A stretch of DNA of 64,000 nucleotides. It comes from CAWEBF01 sp963807235. Its GTDB lineage: Bacteria > Acidobacteriota > Vicinamibacteria > Vicinamibacterales > UBA2999. Shown here piece after piece: positions 62,683 to 64,000 of this stretch. The stretch spans positions 248,001 to 312,000 of the forward strand of contig CAWEBF010000006.1 of assembly GCA_963807235.1 (NCBI GenBank), written 5' to 3'. Position numbers and translations under genes: made by a program. The first letter of the stretch is position 1. Each line of letters starts with the position of its first letter. Below the pieces are notes generated by a model. That model worked only from the letters and a program-made list of their open reading frames with translations, did no database searches and was not told the origin of the DNA.

Positions 62683-64000
62683 CTAGAAGCCAAGCCTTAG
62701 GCCGAACTGTCCGGTCCTCGGTATGCCGCCCGGCCGCAGCGTCGTCAGCGTCAGGAAGTCGGTCAACCGGCGGTCGGCCCCGGGGTGCCCCAACACCAGC
62801 ACGGTCGGGTTGTTGAAGTTGGCGCGATCGGTCAGGTTGAAGATCTCCGCGAACGCGTCGAGCCTTCTGCCGCCGGGGATGTTGATGCGATAGCCCAGGC
62901 GCAGATCGAGCTGGAAGAATCCCGGCCCGTACGCGCCGTTGCGCTTGCCGTCGTAGTCCACCGTGATCGCGTTCCGTCCGGTTCCCGAATAGGTGCCGGC
63001 GGGCAGCATGTCGAACAGGATGGCGTTGCGGTCGGCATCGGTGTTGGAATCAATCAGGCTGAAGGGCAGGCCGCTCAACGCCCGCGCTACGGCGCTCACG
63101 GTGAGTCCGCCGGTCTTGGGCACCAGCGCCGTCCCGCTGAACACCAGGTTGTGACGCCGATCGAAATTGGTGGGACCTTCGTTGGCATCCAGGCGCAGGT
63201 CGTTCTGGATTTGCACGAGGCTCTGAGGAATGGCGTCGCCGCTCGTGTTGCCGCGTGAATAGGAAAGCGTGTACGCCACGCGCGCGCTGTAGTTGCCCGC
63301 GAAGCGCTTCTCGAGCTGCATCTCGAGCGCATCGTAGTCCGTCGATCCGAGATTGTCGCGCTCCAGCACCGATGCCACGAATGCCGGATTCGCCCGAACG
63401 ACCTGACCAGTACGGCTCGTGTCGACGCGCATTCCGGGATTCACCTCGTTGCTCATGAAGAGATCGCGGGCGAATGCGCGAATGTAGTCGACGCTTGCCG
63501 AGGCGGTCGCGCCGATCTGACGTTCATAACCGAGCGACAGTTGATGCGTATGCGGAATGCGCCGGTTGGGGCTGTCGAGAAAGACGGTTCCGGTGTTCCG
63601 GAGCCGCGAACCCGGGGGGTACAACTGATCAAGCAGAGCACGATTGACCACTGGACCACCACGCAACAACGGGTCCGTTGGAAGCTGCCCTTGTGATGGA
63701 CCCGGATCGGCTGCGTTGGCCGGTATCAGTGGGACGAACGAGTCGGAGAACACGCCGCCGGTGATGATGGCGGTGATCAGCTCGAAGTGCGTCTTGTCGT
63801 AGAAGAGTCCGTATCCCCCCCGCACGACCGATCGATGATCCCCGGGACTCCAGGCGAAGCCGACACGCGGGGCGAAGTTGTTCTTGTCCACGGGGTAGGC
63901 GCCGGGATCGGAGAATTTCGGGTTGTCCAGCTCCTGCAACGGGATCACCTCGATGTCCCATCGCATCCCGAGGGTGAGCGTCAGCCGGTCGTTGAGCTTC
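62683..64000 (-). CDS. TonB-dependent receptor C-terminal part (Oar-like), incomplete
   Basis: The last 439 codons of an outer-membrane TonB-dependent receptor of the Oar/CarboxypepD_reg type; the plug and N-terminus lie beyond the right edge. Barrel strands are seen in NNFAPRVGFAWSPGDHRSVV, RGGYGLFYDKTHFELITAI, and LDLRLGYRINIPGGRRLDAF. The C-terminal strand ends GQFGLRLGF, a Phe-ended Bam signal. IPHTHQLSLGYERQIGATAS and FDRRHNLVFSG are typical of acidobacterial receptors of this class. Transport substrate unknown. The gene is intact over the visible part. Confidence 0.88.
   Translation of the reverse strand, partial: KLNDRLTLTLGMRWDIEVIPLQELDNPKFSDPGAYPVDKNNFAPRVGFAWSPGDHRSVVRGGYGLFYDKTHFELITAIITGGVFSDSFVPLIPANAADPGPSQGQLPTDPLLRGGPVVNRALLDQLYPPGSRLRNTGTVFLDSPNRRIPHTHQLSLGYERQIGATASASVDYIRAFARDLFMSNEVNPGMRVDTSRTGQVVRANPAFVASVLERDNLGSTDYDALEMQLEKRFAGNYSARVAYTLSYSRGNTSGDAIPQSLVQIQNDLRLDANEGPTNFDRRHNLVFSGTALVPKTGGLTVSAVARALSGLPFSLIDSNTDADRNAILFDMLPAGTYSGTGRNAITVDYDGKRNGAYGPGFFQLDLRLGYRINIPGGRRLDAFAEIFNLTDRANFNNPTVLVLGHPGADRRLTDFLTLTTLRPGGIPRTGQFGLRLGF

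Overview
This 64-kb window is high-GC bacterial DNA, most likely from an Acidobacteriota of the Vicinamibacteria type (inference). The basis is gene content: several membrane Ser/Thr kinases whose sensor half is a TolB/PD40 beta-propeller, a quinoprotein plus monohaem cytochrome pair, a winged-helix/AAA/TPR regulator, an Oar-like TonB-dependent receptor fragment, and many secreted proteins. I see no rRNA, tRNA, CRISPR array, prophage or insertion sequence.

Layout. 1-5.0 kb: 5'-proximal part of trehalose synthase, a secreted LVIVD-type propeller protein, a small secreted protein and a SpoIIE-type phosphatase. 5.0-10.0 kb: a coherent electron-transfer cluster of decahaem cytochrome, MtrB/PioB-like outer-membrane barrel, small cytochrome c and NapC-like multihaem membrane cytochrome, followed by an AI-2E family permease. 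11-18 kb: methyltransferase, BrnT remnant with BrnA antitoxin, quinoprotein/cytochrome pair, then a badly interrupted membrane protein, a PAP2 phosphatase and a broken barrel-like gene. 18.2-31 kb: three large kinase-propeller genes, a pair of secreted proteins, a glycine-zipper protein and a kinase wreck. 31-37 kb: OsmC, a dihaem cytochrome, a kinase stub, M20 peptidase, alpha/beta hydrolase, a second copy of the cytochrome found at 14 kb, and an SDR. 37-45 kb: a large wHTH/cyclase-like/AAA/TPR regulator and a fourth kinase-propeller closely followed by a cytochrome P450. 45-53 kb: an Asp-box/PKD secreted protein, a metal-binding protein with a cytochrome, and a degenerate kinase/HTH-zinc-ribbon/flavin-reductase operon. 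53-64 kb: SMP-30-like protein, M23 peptidase, RTX protein, a sigma factor/anti-sigma-like/secreted protein/TPR-CHAT protease operon, Mug DNA glycosylase, M28 peptidase and the 3' part of a TonB-dependent receptor gene.

Two systems stand out. One is a complete-looking quinol-to-outer-membrane electron conduit at 5.0-10.0 kb. The other is a four-gene operon at 56.3-60.9 kb in which a sigma factor and a membrane anti-sigma-like protein sit with a periplasmic caspase-like CHAT protease; this suggests proteolytic control of sigma activity.

About eighteen genes, including some very well conserved ones, are split by single-base frameshifts, roughly thirty in all. The simplest reading is residual indel error in a long-read or metagenome assembly, although some genes (kinase remnants, BrnT stub, duplicated gene ends) are truly truncated. 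For split genes I give the full span and say where the frame changes.
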